Positions 34,312-45,449 of a stretch of 64,000 nucleotides of DNA are shown here, piece after piece. Every line of letters begins with the position of its first letter. The first letter of the stretch is position 1. This DNA comes from Streptomyces sp. R41 (lineage in GTDB: Bacteria; Actinomycetota; Actinomycetes; Streptomycetales; Streptomycetaceae): the NCBI RefSeq assembly GCF_041053055.1, contig NZ_CP163443.1, forward strand, positions 6,803,001 to 6,867,000, in the 5' to 3' direction. Under the pieces are notes generated by a model, which had not been told where the DNA came from, made no database searches, and was given only the letters and a program-made list of their open reading frames with translations. A program made the position numbers and the translations under genes.

Positions 34312-35340
34312 ATGACGAGTCCGATCGAGATCGAGGGCGCGGAAGCCTCCACCGAGGTCGACGAGCAGGCCGAGCAGAAGCGTTCCGCCGCGCCGGAGAA
34401 GCTGGAGGGCCGATCGCCCGGCCAGCTGATGTGGCGCCGCTTCAAGCGCGACCGCAGCGGTGTCGTCTCCGCGTACATCGTGATCTTCTTCTTCCTGATC
34501 GCCGCCCTTGCTCCGCTGATCTCGAAGCTGTACGGCAAGAATCCGTACACGCTCTACGGGCAGGACGACCCCACGCTCCTGAACGACTTCAACATGCCCG
34601 CCGGTCCCAACGGCGGCATCACGTCGGAGTTCTGGTTCGGGATCGAACCGACGCTGGGTCGCGATGTGTTCATGCAGCTGCTGTACGGCATGCGCACCTC
34701 GCTGTACACGGCGCTCGCGGCGACCATCGCGATGGTGTTCATGGGGGTGGTGATCGGCCTGGTCGGCGGCTACTTCGGCGGCAAGGTCGACTACTGGCTC
34801 GGCCGGCTCACGGACTTCCTGCTCGCCTTCCCGCAGCAGCTGTTCATGATCGCGGCGATGCCGGTGATCACCGCGGTGTTCGTCGCCCCCGACGAGGAGA
34901 CGCCCACCTACATCCACGCGCTCGCGATCATCGGCGTGCTGTGGTTCCTCGGCTGGATGGGCCTCGCCCGGCTGATCCGGGCGGTCGCGCTCTCGCTGCG
35001 CGAGCGGGAGTTCGTCGAGGCCGCGAAGGTCGCGGGCGCCTCGCCATGGCGGATCATCCGCAAGGAACTGCTGCCCAACCTCGTCACACCGATCCTGGTG
35101 CAGGGCACCTACATGCTGCCCAGCACCATTCTGTCGGTCGCGTTTCTCTCCTTCGTCGGCGTCGGCTACACCGAACCGACCCCTGACTGGGGCCGGATGT
35201 TCGCCATCGGGTCGGACATCTACGAACAGGACCCCGTCTACATGTTCTTCCCGGGTGTCGCCATGGTCGTCTTCGTCGTGGCGTTCAACCTCCTCGGTGA
35301 CTCGGTCCGGGACGCCTTCGATCCCAAGACGGGCCGCTGA
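34312..35340 (+). CDS. bldKA: Oligopeptide ABC importer permease (BldKA / OppC type)
   Basis: 342 residues. A cytoplasmic N-terminus (RRFKRDRSGVVSAYIVIFFF) leads to six membrane helices. The BPD_transp_1 EAA loop is EAAKVAGASPWRIIRKELLP, and the C-terminus GDSVRDAFDPK is typical of OppC. It forms the channel with BldKC. Gene order permease, binding protein, permease, ATPase, ATPase next to typA matches the bldKABCDE operon of S. coelicolor (SCO5112-SCO5116, from memory), which imports a peptide signal needed for aerial growth. The ribosome site is weak, which would allow control by the upstream leader. Confidence 0.82.
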   Translation: MTSPIEIEGAEASTEVDEQAEQKRSAAPEKLEGRSPGQLMWRRFKRDRSGVVSAYIVIFFFLIAALAPLISKLYGKNPYTLYGQDDPTLLNDFNMPAGPNGGITSEFWFGIEPTLGRDVFMQLLYGMRTSLYTALAATIAMVFMGVVIGLVGGYFGGKVDYWLGRLTDFLLAFPQQLFMIAAMPVITAVFVAPDEETPTYIHALAIIGVLWFLGWMGLARLIRAVALSLREREFVEAAKVAGASPWRIIRKELLPNLVTPILVQGTYMLPSTILSVAFLSFVGVGYTEPTPDWGRMFAIGSDIYEQDPVYMFFPGVAMVVFVVAFNLLGDSVRDAFDPKTGR

Positions 35341-35454
35341 CACCGAGTTCGGGGGTGCCGCTGCCACCCGGGAGCCGGCGACGACCGGCCGTGCACTGCC
35401 AAGCAGCACCAGTGGATCACTGATCACAACTCACAGGCAGGTGGACTCGACTCC

Positions 35455-37251
35455 ATGAGCATCCTCAGTTCCCGCAGAGCGCGGACCGCCGTCGTCGCGG
35501 TCGCGGCCGGCGCCCTCGCGCTGGCCGGCTGCAGCAGCAGTGACAGCGGCAGCGGCAAGAACAAGAGCAAGGACAAGGAAGAGGCCGCGTCCCAGGCCGC
35601 GGCTGTGAAGATGGGCACCGCGGCCGACTCGACGGGACCTGCCGAAGAGGTCACGGGCGCCAAGCCCGGCGGCACGATCCAGGTGTACGAGGAGGACGAC
35701 TTCTCGCACCTCGACCCGGGCCAGATCTACGTCAGCGACGCCGGTCTGCTCTCCAAGCTCATCTTCCGCGGCCTGACCACCTACAAGGAGGACGCCAAGG
35801 GCGGACTCACGGTCGTCGGCGACCTCGCCACCGACCCCGGCAAGATGTCGGACGGCGGCAAGACCTGGACGTACACGCTGAAGGACGGGGTCAAGGACGA
35901 GACCGGTCATGTGATCGACTCGGCCGACATCCGCCACACCTTCGAGCGGCTCTACGACCCGTTCATCACGGACGGCCCGTCGTACATCCAGCAGTGGCTG
36001 TCCGGTGCCGGCACCACCTACCGCAAGGCGTACGAGGGCCCGTTCAAGGGCAAGCACCTGCCGGACACGGTCCTCGCGACCCCGGACGACAAGACGGTCG
36101 TCTTCCACTTCAAGGACGCACAGCCCGACCTGCCGCAGGCGCTCGCCATGGCCGGCTACTCCGTCGTCCCCGAGAAGACGGACACGAAGGCCAAGTACGA
36201 CACCAAGCCCGTCGCCGTCGGCCCGTACAAGATCTCGGAGTTCAAGGCCGGCAAGAGCGTGAAGCTGGTCAAGAACACCAACTGGGACCCGAAGACGGAC
36301 GCGATGCGTCACCAGTACGTCGACGGCTTCAACATCGACATCAACCACGACGACGAGGACCAGACCAAGACGATCCTCGCCGACCGCGGTGACGCCAAGA
36401 ACGCCATCATGATGACCGGCCAGGTCGCCACCACCCAGGTGCAGAAGGTGGTCTCCGACGCCGCGGCGATGAAGCGCACGATCCAGGGCTACGCCCCGTA
36501 CGTGTGGCAGATGAACTTCAACATGGACCGCATCAAGGACAAGAAGATCCGCGACGCGATCACCTACGCCATGCCGTCCACCGCGGTCTACAAGGCAGAC
36601 GGCGGCGCGTACGGCGGTGAGGTCGCCAACAGCCTGATGTCGCCCACCACTCCGGGCTACCAGAAGGACTACGACCCCTTCGACCGGACCAAGCACCCCA
36701 ACGGTGACATCGCCAAGGCCAAGAAGCTGATCGAGGAAGCCGGCGCCAAGGGCAAGAAGATCGTCTACGCCTACGCCAACATCCCGGTCCGCCAGCAGCA
36801 GGCCGTCCTCGTCGAGAACGCCCTCACCAAGATCGGTCTCGACGTCCAGAAGAAGGAAGTCGACGCCGCCACCTGGTACGAGCAGATCGGCAAGGTCGAC
36901 AACGGCTTCGACATCTACATGACCGGCTGGGGCCAGGACTGGTCCTCCGCCAGCACCGTCTTCCCGCCGCTGTACGACGGCACCCAGATCCAGGACGGCG
37001 CGTCGAACTACGCCCACATCAACGACGACCACGTGAACTCCGAGATCAAGCGGATCCTGAAGATCACGGACACGGCCGAGGCCACCAAGGCCTGGACCGC
37101 GCTCAACCAGTACATCAGCGAGAAGGTCAACCCGGCGTCGCCGATCTACTACACCAAGGTGTTCCAGATCGCCGGCACCAACGTCGGCGGCCTGCGCTAC
37201 TCCACGGTGACGAGCTACACCGACCCGACCCGGGTCTTCCTCAAGAGCTGA
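35455..37251 (+). CDS. bldKB: Oligopeptide-binding lipoprotein (BldKB type)
   Basis: 598 residues. Signal peptide with lipobox LAGC (Cys26), then a Ser/Lys-rich linker and an SBP_bac_5 fold: KPGGTIQVYEEDDFSHLDPG, GGKTWTYTLKDGVKDETG, ADIRHTFERLYDP. The mature protein sits on the outer membrane face and delivers peptides to BldKA/BldKC. Size and place match BldKB. A stem-loop follows the stop, as is common when more binding protein than permease is wanted. Confidence 0.85.
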   Translation: MSILSSRRARTAVVAVAAGALALAGCSSSDSGSGKNKSKDKEEAASQAAAVKMGTAADSTGPAEEVTGAKPGGTIQVYEEDDFSHLDPGQIYVSDAGLLSKLIFRGLTTYKEDAKGGLTVVGDLATDPGKMSDGGKTWTYTLKDGVKDETGHVIDSADIRHTFERLYDPFITDGPSYIQQWLSGAGTTYRKAYEGPFKGKHLPDTVLATPDDKTVVFHFKDAQPDLPQALAMAGYSVVPEKTDTKAKYDTKPVAVGPYKISEFKAGKSVKLVKNTNWDPKTDAMRHQYVDGFNIDINHDDEDQTKTILADRGDAKNAIMMTGQVATTQVQKVVSDAAAMKRTIQGYAPYVWQMNFNMDRIKDKKIRDAITYAMPSTAVYKADGGAYGGEVANSLMSPTTPGYQKDYDPFDRTKHPNGDIAKAKKLIEEAGAKGKKIVYAYANIPVRQQQAVLVENALTKIGLDVQKKEVDAATWYEQIGKVDNGFDIYMTGWGQDWSSASTVFPPLYDGTQIQDGASNYAHINDDHVNSEIKRILKITDTAEATKAWTALNQYISEKVNPASPIYYTKVFQIAGTNVGGLRYSTVTSYTDPTRVFLKS

Positions 37252-37258
37252 CCACCCT

Positions 37259-37290
37259 CCCGGGGCGCACTCCGCCGAGTGCGCCCCGGG
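37259..37290 (+). promoter_or_regulatory. Intra-operon hairpin after bldKB
   Basis: A 14-bp perfect stem, CCCGGGGCGCACTC with its complement, around CGCC. There is no T-run. It probably protects upstream mRNA or partly ends transcription. Confidence 0.65.
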
Positions 37291-37332
37291 CGCTCCTGTC
37301 CCTGGCCGCCGTCCTGAGAGCAGCGTTCCGCC

Positions 37333-38310
37333 ATGCTTCGATTCATCCTTCGCCGGACGTTCGGCGCGATGCTCATCCTCCTGCTGATCAGCGCCTTCAC
37401 GTTCTTCATGTACTACGCGATCCCCCAGGACCCGGCCACACTCGCGTGCGGCAAGAACTGCACCCCGGACGCGCTGGCGATCATCCACAGGAACCTGGGG
37501 CTCGACGATCCGATCCCCGTGCAGTACTGGAAGTTCCTCTCCGGCATTTTCGTCGGGCGGGACTTCGCCGTGGGCCACTGCCCGGCCCCCTGCTTCGGCG
37601 TCTCCTTCCGTGACCAGCAGATGGTCTGGGACACGATCATGGACCGCTTCCCGCTGACGCTGTCCCTCACGATCGGCGGCCTGATCGTCTTCCTCATCGT
37701 CGGCCTCGGCACCGGCATGATCGCCGCCCGCTACCGGGGAACCTGGCTCGACAAGGTCTTCAGCTCCATCTCGCTGGTGCTGAGCTCGTTCCAGATCTAC
37801 TTCCTCGGCCCGATCGTCCTCGGCATCTTCGTCTACAGCACCGGCTGGCTGGACAAGCCCAAGTACGTGCCGTTCACGGAGAATCCGGCGCAGTGGTTCA
37901 TGGGCCTGCTGATCCCCTGGGTCGTCATGTCCGTGATCTTCACCGCCAACTACACCCGTATGGCGCGCTCGACGATGATCGAGCAGCTCCAGGAAGAACA
38001 TGTGCGCGCGGCCCGGGCGAAGGGCATGACCGGCAGATACGTCTTCTTCCGCTACGCCTGGCGCGGCTCGCTCATCCCGATCCTCACCATCCTCGGCATG
38101 GACCTCTCCGCGCTGCTCGGCGGCGCCGTCGTCACCGAGTTCACCTTCGGACTCGCGGGCATCGGCCGGCTCGCCGTGGAGTCCGTCGTCGGCAAGGACC
38201 TGCCGAAACTCATGGGCGTGATGCTCTTCAGCGCCGCGTTCATCCTCCTGCTCAACGTCATCGTGGATGCGTTGTACGCCGTGATCGACCCGCGTGTGCG
38301 GCTGTCCTAG
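37333..38310 (+). CDS. bldKC: Oligopeptide ABC importer permease (BldKC / OppB type)
   Basis: 325 residues. N-terminus MLRFILRRTFGAMLILLLIS is typical of OppB. Six helices; the EAA loop is AARAKGMTGRYVFFRYAWRG. The first outer loop carries two cysteine pairs, CGKNC near 38-42 and CPAPC near 86-90, also present in the inverted paralogue. It pairs with BldKA. Confidence 0.85.
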   Translation: MLRFILRRTFGAMLILLLISAFTFFMYYAIPQDPATLACGKNCTPDALAIIHRNLGLDDPIPVQYWKFLSGIFVGRDFAVGHCPAPCFGVSFRDQQMVWDTIMDRFPLTLSLTIGGLIVFLIVGLGTGMIAARYRGTWLDKVFSSISLVLSSFQIYFLGPIVLGIFVYSTGWLDKPKYVPFTENPAQWFMGLLIPWVVMSVIFTANYTRMARSTMIEQLQEEHVRAARAKGMTGRYVFFRYAWRGSLIPILTILGMDLSALLGGAVVTEFTFGLAGIGRLAVESVVGKDLPKLMGVMLFSAAFILLLNVIVDALYAVIDPRVRLS

Positions 38311-38330
38311 TGCTTGAGGAGTTTTCTGAA

Positions 38331-39395
38331 GTGACCACACTCACCAAGCCCGAGGACGCCGCGGCGCCCGCCGGATCCGATGCGTTCCTGTCGGTCCGCG
38401 ACCTGCATGTGCGCTTCTCCACGGAGGACGGCGAGGTCAAGGCGGTCGACGGTCTCTCCTTCGACCTGGAGCGCGGTACGACGCTGGGCATCGTCGGCGA
38501 GTCCGGGTCCGGGAAGTCCGTCACCAACCTGACCATCCTGGGCCTGCACAACCCACTGGCCACCACGATCGAGGGCGAGATCCTCCTCGACGGCAAGGAA
38601 CTGATCACCGCCACCGAGGCGGAGCTGGAGAAGCTCCGGGGCAACAAGATGGCGATGATCTTCCAGGACGCGCTGACCGCGCTGTCGCCGTACCACACCG
38701 TGGGGCGGCAGATCGGCGAGCCGTTCCGCAAGCACACCGGGGCCTCCAAGAAGGAGGCGCGCGAGCGGGCCATCGAGATGCTGGAGAAGGTCGGCATCCC
38801 GCACGCCCAGCGGCGCGTCGACGACTATCCGCACCAGTTCTCCGGCGGTATGCGCCAGCGCGCGATGATCGCCATGTCCCTGGTCTGCAACCCGGACCTG
38901 TTGATCGCCGACGAGCCGACGACGGCCCTCGACGTGACGGTCCAGGCGCAGATCCTGGACCTGCTGAAGGACCTCCAGCAGGAGTTCGGCTCCGCGATCA
39001 TCATGATCACCCATGACCTCGGGGTGGTCGCGAACATGGCGGACAACCTGCTCGTGATGTATGCGGGCCGGGCGGTGGAGCGCGGCACGGTCCGCGAGGT
39101 GCTCAAATCCCCGCAACATCCGTACACCTGGGGCCTGCTGGCGTCCATGCCACGTCTTTCGGCGGACGTGGACGAGCCGCTGACCCCCATTCCGGGCGCG
39201 CCCCCGTCGCTGCTGAACCCCCCCTCGGGGTGCCCGTTCCATCCGCGGTGCGCCTTCCGCAGCGAGGTCGAGGGCTCCGACCGGTGTGTGGACATCCGGC
39301 CCGAGCTGCCGGAGGGTCGGGGAGCGGCCTGCCATCTGACGTTGGATCAAAAGAGCCGCATCTTCACCGAGACGATTCGGCCCAGGCTGGGCTGA
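38331..39395 (+). CDS. bldKD: Oligopeptide importer ATPase (BldKD / OppD type)
   Basis: 354 residues. Walker A GESGSGKS, signature [14 protein letters not shown], Walker [14 protein letters not shown]-loop ITHDLG. The C-terminal OppD extension has GCPFHPRC and later cysteines (DRC, AAC), like the cysteine set that holds an Fe-S cluster in some DppD/F proteins. GTG start with GAGGA about 10 bases upstream; the frame is open far back into bldKC. Confidence 0.87.
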   Translation: MTTLTKPEDAAAPAGSDAFLSVRDLHVRFSTEDGEVKAVDGLSFDLERGTTLGIVGESGSGKSVTNLTILGLHNPLATTIEGEILLDGKELITATEAELEKLRGNKMAMIFQDALTALSPYHTVGRQIGEPFRKHTGASKKEARERAIEMLEKVGIPHAQRRVDDYPHQFSGGMRQRAMIAMSLVCNPDLLIADEPTTALDVTVQAQILDLLKDLQQEFGSAIIMITHDLGVVANMADNLLVMYAGRAVERGTVREVLKSPQHPYTWGLLASMPRLSADVDEPLTPIPGAPPSLLNPPSGCPFHPRCAFRSEVEGSDRCVDIRPELPEGRGAACHLTLDQKSRIFTETIRPRLG

Positions 39396-39406
39396 GGGGA
39401 CTGACT

Positions 39407-40539
<1,133 letters not shown>

Positions 40540-40543
<4 letters not shown>

Positions 40544-40648
40544 GGCCTGTCCGGCGGATCAGGTCGGAGGAGAGCTGCGGCGCATTATGAGCGCAGATGG
40601 GCGTGCCAAGCCCCGCGTCTCCGACACGATCCGCCGGACAGGCCCTAG
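40540..40648. mobile_element. MITE-like element with 21-bp perfect terminal inverted repeats
   Basis: Left arm 40540-40560 begins CTAGGGCCTGTCC; right arm 40628-40648 is its exact reverse complement. A second inner pairing (GTCGGAG with CTCCGAC) extends the fold. Total length 109 bp, no ORF. The CTAG at both ends can be read as a 4-bp target duplication, as expected for IS5-type elements. It supplies the stop codons of bldKE (plus strand) and of the convergent methyltransferase (minus strand) and can serve as terminator for both. Confidence 0.7.
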
Positions 40649-41382
40649 CCGCTGGGGCGGGCGACGGTGATGATCTCGGGGGCGGTGGGGGAGAGCGGCC
40701 CCCGCCCCCAGTCGCCGAACTGCTCGTGGACGGCGAGCCCCGCCTCGCCGAGAAACCCGGACAGCGCGTCCGCCCCGAGGAAGCGCAGCGTGCTGCGACT
40801 GACCCGCGGCCGCTCCCAGTCCGGGTGCTCGAACGTCTCCGTGAACGTCACGCGATCGCCGAGCACGGGTGTGTCGACCTCGTGCCGGACCCGTACGACA
40901 GCGCCGTGGGCGTCGCTCACCTCGCGCACGCGCTCCGGGGTCCAGGACTCCCAGGCGCGGGCGGCGGGGTTGCGCGTCTCGAAGACGAACCGCCCGTCGT
41001 CGGTGAGGGCTTCGCGGACCGCGGCCAGCGAGGAACGCAACTCCTCGTCGCAGACGAGTACTTGAAAGGCGTGCCCGGTCATCACGACGAGGTCGAACTC
41101 CCGCTCCCAGCGCGCGGAGGCGAGATCCCCGAGCACCCACTCGACGGCGGCCCGGCGCCGCGCCTGCACCAGCATGGCCGCGGCGGGATCCAGCCCACAG
41201 AGCCGCCCCTCGTGCCCGGCCTCCCGGGCCCGCCCCAACAGCCGCCCCGTCCCGCACCCGACGTCGAGCACCGACCGCGCGGACATCACCAGGTCCAGAT
41301 AGAAGTCGTCACTCGGCCGCCACGGATTCAGGGCGTCGTACAGGGCGGCGAGCGAGACGTCACTGAACGAACGATCAGCCAT
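40645..41382 (-). CDS. Class I SAM-dependent methyltransferase
   Basis: 245 residues. Motif I VLDVGCGTGRLLG (about 38-50), acidic GLDPAAAMLVQARRR, and FDLVVMTGHAFQVL fit a Rossmann methyltransferase; substrate unknown. The last residues are ARPSG before a TAG that lies in the right end of the MITE-like element. It converges on bldKE. Confidence 0.85.
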   Translation of the reverse strand: MADRSFSDVSLAALYDALNPWRPSDDFYLDLVMSARSVLDVGCGTGRLLGRAREAGHEGRLCGLDPAAAMLVQARRRAAVEWVLGDLASARWEREFDLVVMTGHAFQVLVCDEELRSSLAAVREALTDDGRFVFETRNPAARAWESWTPERVREVSDAHGAVVRVRHEVDTPVLGDRVTFTETFEHPDWERPRVSRSTLRFLGADALSGFLGEAGLAVHEQFGDWGRGPLSPTAPEIITVARPSG

Positions 41383-41490
41383 CGCAGCAGTCTCTCAGGC
41401 GAGGGGCCCGGTCGAACCACCGATCGGGTAGGAAGCGTGGGGACAAGTTCGCTTCAGGGAGAGAAAGTTGAAGCAAATGATCGATGACGG

Positions 41491-41553
41491 CAGTTCAGTG
41501 ACCCCCAGAACGCGGACGGCTTCGAGGTGGAGCTGATGGCGAAGAGTCTGTGA
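41491..41553 (+). pseudogene. Possible 3' remnant of a VOC/glyoxalase-type gene
   Basis: A short frame reads RQFSDPQNADGFEVELMAKS-Leu-stop, which resembles the DPxGNxxEL end of VOC proteins. There is no start or upstream fragment, and a stop lies directly before it. It could be chance. Confidence 0.2.
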
Positions 41554-41560
41554 CGTGGGG

Positions 41561-42601
41561 TCAGCGCACGACCCGGCCGCGCAGCATGATGCGGCGCGGA
41601 AGGCGGAGGGCGCCCGGGTCGAGGCGGGGGTCCGTGTCGTAGACAGTGATGTCGGCGAGGGCGCCCTCGGTCAGACCGGTGAGGCCGAGGAACGCGCGGG
41701 CGGTCCAGCTGGCGGCGCCGACCGCCGTCTCGGGAGGGAGGCCGGCGGCGACGAGGTGCTCGACCTCGGTCGCGACGTTGCCGAAGGGCGCGGAGTCCGT
41801 ACCGGCGAGGACGGTGACACCGGCGTCGTACGCCTCTCGGACGCGTCGGATCATCGTGCGGTGCCCCTCGTGCCACAGGCGGCCCCGGGGGTTGTCCTTG
41901 ATGCGGAGTGCGCTGTGCGCGAAGGCGGTGAGGGTGGGGACGTACGACGTCCCGTGCGCGGCCATGAGCTCGATGCACTGCTCCGGCATTCCCATGCCGT
42001 GCTCGATGGAGTCGGCGCCCGCGCGGGCCGCGCCCAGCACGCCCTCCGCGGACTGGCAGTGCACGGCGACCCGCCCGCCGGCCGCGTGCACGCCGTCGAC
42101 GACCGCGCGCAGCAGCTCGAAGGGCACCGGCGCCGCCTCGAAGTCCCAGTCACCCATGAGCTTGCACCAGCCGTCGTGGGCCTTCGCCTCCGCCACCGCC
42201 GCGGCGACCAGGTCGTCGGTCACCGTGTGGAACCCGGCGCTCTTCGACAGCCCCGCCCAGGCCAGCCAGCGGCCCGCCGTGACCATGCGTGGGGATCCGG
42301 GCGCGTCGCGCAGCCCGTCGGGCACCTCGCCGAGCAGCCCCGGGAAGCGCAGGGCCGTGATCCCGGCGTCCCGGTGAACGGCGATCTGCTCGGCGAAGAC
42401 GTCCGGATCGAAGCGCGGGTCGTCCTCGGCGGCGGAGCCCGGGTGCGTGTGCACGTCGACAAGGCCCGGCAGCAGGAACCCGCCGTCGGCGATGGTGTCG
42501 GCCGGGGCCGAGGGGCGCTGGAAGGTGATCCGGTCGCCGAGCGTCCAGAGGTCGCGTACGACGCCGTCGGGCAGGACGGTCCCGCGCAGGTGGAAGGCCA
42601 T
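41561..42601 (-). CDS. Amidohydrolase-family protein (imidazolonepropionase-like)
   Basis: 346 residues. DVHTHPGSA near residue 55 is the metal-binding HxH; later HCQSAEGVLGAARAGADSIEHG gives further histidines and AGTDSAPFGN the catalytic Asp. The C-terminus ALADITVYDTDPRLDPG is the small beta-sandwich. It would hydrolyse a cyclic amide or amine; substrate unknown. ATG 42601 begins the family-like MAFHLRGTVLPDG. A TTG 51 bases upstream is possible but lacks support. Confidence 0.82.
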   Translation of the reverse strand: MAFHLRGTVLPDGVVRDLWTLGDRITFQRPSAPADTIADGGFLLPGLVDVHTHPGSAAEDDPRFDPDVFAEQIAVHRDAGITALRFPGLLGEVPDGLRDAPGSPRMVTAGRWLAWAGLSKSAGFHTVTDDLVAAAVAEAKAHDGWCKLMGDWDFEAAPVPFELLRAVVDGVHAAGGRVAVHCQSAEGVLGAARAGADSIEHGMGMPEQCIELMAAHGTSYVPTLTAFAHSALRIKDNPRGRLWHEGHRTMIRRVREAYDAGVTVLAGTDSAPFGNVATEVEHLVAAGLPPETAVGAASWTARAFLGLTGLTEGALADITVYDTDPRLDPGALRLPRRIMLRGRVVR

Positions 42602-42705
42602 GGCGCGACAGTCTGGTCCCGGTGCCGCGGCGTCGACAACCCCGCACTGCAAGCGGGTACTTAATCGCTCGACATCGAACGGGCGGACGGGGATGCTTCA
42701 CCCCG

Positions 42706-43209
42706 ATGACTCGAACCGACACGCCTCCCGCCTGGGACGAGCGCACACAGCTGACCACCTTCCTCGACTACGCCCGCGCCACCGCCCACGCCAAGTGCGA
42801 GGGCGTCTCCGCGGAGGACGCCGTCAAGGCACCGCTGCCCGGGTCCCCGCTGATGACGCTGTGCGGACTGATCAGCCACCTGCGCTGGGTCGAGTACTCC
42901 TGGTTCCAGGTGGTCTTCCTCGGCGAGGAGGACAAGGGGCCCTGGACGGACGAGGACCCCGACCGCGAGATGCGCATCGCCGTCGACATCCCGCTGACCC
43001 AACTCCTCGACGACTACGAGGAACAGGCCGCCCGCTACCGCCAGTTGGTCGCCGACCACGACCTGGACACCAAGGCGCAGCGCCCCATCCGCGACGGCCG
43101 CCACGTCGACCTCCGCTGGATCCTCCTCCACCTCGTCGAGGAGACGGCCCGCCACAACGGCCACATCGACATCCTGCGCGAACTGGCCGACGGCCGGACG
43201 GGGGACTAG
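42706..43209 (+). CDS. DinB-family (DUF664-like) protein
   Basis: 167 residues, four-helix bundle. Metal-ligand histidines fit SHLRWVEYSWFQ (about 58) and ETARHNGHIDILRE (about 145-158). The family includes mycothiol- or bacillithiol-dependent transferases as well as proteins of unknown role. ATG at 42706 follows a GGGGA. Three bp separate it from the VOC gene, so the two form an operon. Confidence 0.85.
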   Translation: MTRTDTPPAWDERTQLTTFLDYARATAHAKCEGVSAEDAVKAPLPGSPLMTLCGLISHLRWVEYSWFQVVFLGEEDKGPWTDEDPDREMRIAVDIPLTQLLDDYEEQAARYRQLVADHDLDTKAQRPIRDGRHVDLRWILLHLVEETARHNGHIDILRELADGRTGD

Positions 43210-43212
43210 CGC

Positions 43213-43605
43213 ATGGCAGAGCAAGGGCCGCTGAACCCCACCATCCGCACGATCACCTTCGACTGCACCGGCGATCCCTACGATCTCGGCCTCTTCTGGA
43301 GCGAGTTGCTCGGCCGCCCGCTGGCCGACGACGACAAGCCCGGCGACCCGGAGGCGGTGATCGTGGACCCCGCCGGCGGCCCGACCCTCCTGTTCGTACA
43401 CGTCCCCGAGGACAAGACGGCGAAGAACCGCAGCCACCTCGACCTGCGACCGCAGGGCCGCACACGGGCGGCGGAGGTCGAGCGGGCACTCGCCCTCGGC
43501 GCCCGCCGCATCGCGGACCACACCCGCCCGGACGGCGGCGGCTGGGTCGTCCTGGCCGACCCGGAGGGCAACGAATTCTGCGTGGAGCGCGGGGAGCTGG
43601 GCTGA
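43213..43605 (+). CDS. VOC-family (glyoxalase-like) protein
   Basis: 130 residues. Strand pattern TIRTITFDCTGDPYDLGLFW, then HLDLRPQGRTRAAEVERALA and the end WVVLADPEGNEFCVERG match the vicinal oxygen chelate fold. Metal ligands are probably partly present (H of SHLDL, E of CVE). Substrate unknown. It is co-transcribed with the DinB gene. Confidence 0.87.
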   Translation: MAEQGPLNPTIRTITFDCTGDPYDLGLFWSELLGRPLADDDKPGDPEAVIVDPAGGPTLLFVHVPEDKTAKNRSHLDLRPQGRTRAAEVERALALGARRIADHTRPDGGGWVVLADPEGNEFCVERGELG

Positions 43606-43617
43606 GCCTGGCACCCT

Positions 43618-44202
43618 CTAGGACTGGGCGTTCCCCGCTTTTCCGTAGCGGCGGAAGGCGTCGGTCTCCACCGACCATGGGCCGAACGGCACGGTATCAC
43701 CGAAGATGTACGGGTCTTTGTGCTGGTAGCGGTCCTTGCAGGGCTCGGAGTGCACCTCGATGGTGCCCGTGCGAGGGTCGACGATCATGTAGTGGGCGAT
43801 GCCCATGGATGGGTACTCGGCGAGCTTCTCGCCGTAGACGTTGTCCGGGTTGGACGGGGAGACGATCTCGATGACCGCCAGCACCTGGGTCGCGTCGACG
43901 GCGAGGCCTTCTTCGTCGAGCACGTCCTCGGGGATCACGACCGCGTCCGGGCGCCGCATGCGGCCGATCGCCGGGTGCTCGATCTCAGGACCGTTCTCGC
44001 AGACGTAGCCGGGGTGGGTGGCGGGGAGCTGCTCGTTGAGCTGGTTGCGGATGCGGCGGATCGTGCCCTGGTGGCGCTTCGAGGGGCTCATCATCGCGAG
44101 GAACGGCCCGGAGGGGCCGATCTCGACCTCCCAAGATCCCTCAAGGTGCTCGGCGTACGCCGTGAGCTCCTCGGCGATCGCGCGCATCGTCGCGTAGTCC
44201 AT
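43618..44202 (-). CDS. Uma2-family (DUF820) restriction-endonuclease-like protein
   Basis: 194 residues. PD-(D/E)XK core: RRPDAVVIPEDV (Asp) and VLAVIEIVSPSNPDN (Glu), followed by KLAEYPSMGIAHYMIVDP. Uma2 proteins are very numerous in Streptomyces and cyanobacteria and have no proven role. It converges on the VOC gene with 12 bp between. Confidence 0.88.
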   Translation of the reverse strand: MDYATMRAIAEELTAYAEHLEGSWEVEIGPSGPFLAMMSPSKRHQGTIRRIRNQLNEQLPATHPGYVCENGPEIEHPAIGRMRRPDAVVIPEDVLDEEGLAVDATQVLAVIEIVSPSNPDNVYGEKLAEYPSMGIAHYMIVDPRTGTIEVHSEPCKDRYQHKDPYIFGDTVPFGPWSVETDAFRRYGKAGNAQS

Positions 44203-44237
44203 GCCTTCAGGGTAGCGAGGCCGATGCCGTGGCCAAG

Positions 44238-44278
44238 GCGAAGGCCCGTGCTCCCCTCAGGGGCGCACGGGCCTTCGC
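44238..44278. terminator. Hairpin upstream of the Uma2 gene
   Basis: Perfect 14-bp arms (GCGAAGGCCCGTGC and complement), 13-bp loop. It lies between two minus-strand units and can end transcription coming from the inverted opp operon. Confidence 0.65.
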
Positions 44279-44341
44279 TGTCCCCAGGAGCCGGGATCGT
44301 CTTATGGCTCGGGTCAATGGGCCGACGTTCCGGTCCCGTGA

Positions 44342-44381
44342 GGCGGCACCCCGACGAATTGGGGTGTGTCGGGGTGCCGCC
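44342..44381 (-). terminator. Terminator of the inverted opp operon
   Basis: Perfect 14-bp arms (GGCGGCACCCCGAC and complement) with a 12-bp loop, beginning 8 bp after the stop of the last ATPase gene. No long T-run. Confidence 0.7.
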
Positions 44382-44388
44382 GGGGGTC

Positions 44389-45423
<1,035 letters not shown>

Positions 45424-45449
45424 GATCGTGAAATCCCGTCTCAGTTACG

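Noticed and set aside
35431..38340. 969-codon minus-strand frame over bldKB and bldKC
   Set aside because: Shadow frame; the plus strand has lipobox, SBP and permease motifs.
43618..44202. Uma2 protein as part of a restriction system
   Set aside because: No methylase or specificity subunit belongs to it; the nearby SAM methyltransferase at 40645-41382 lacks DNA-methylase motifs such as NPPY/DPPY.
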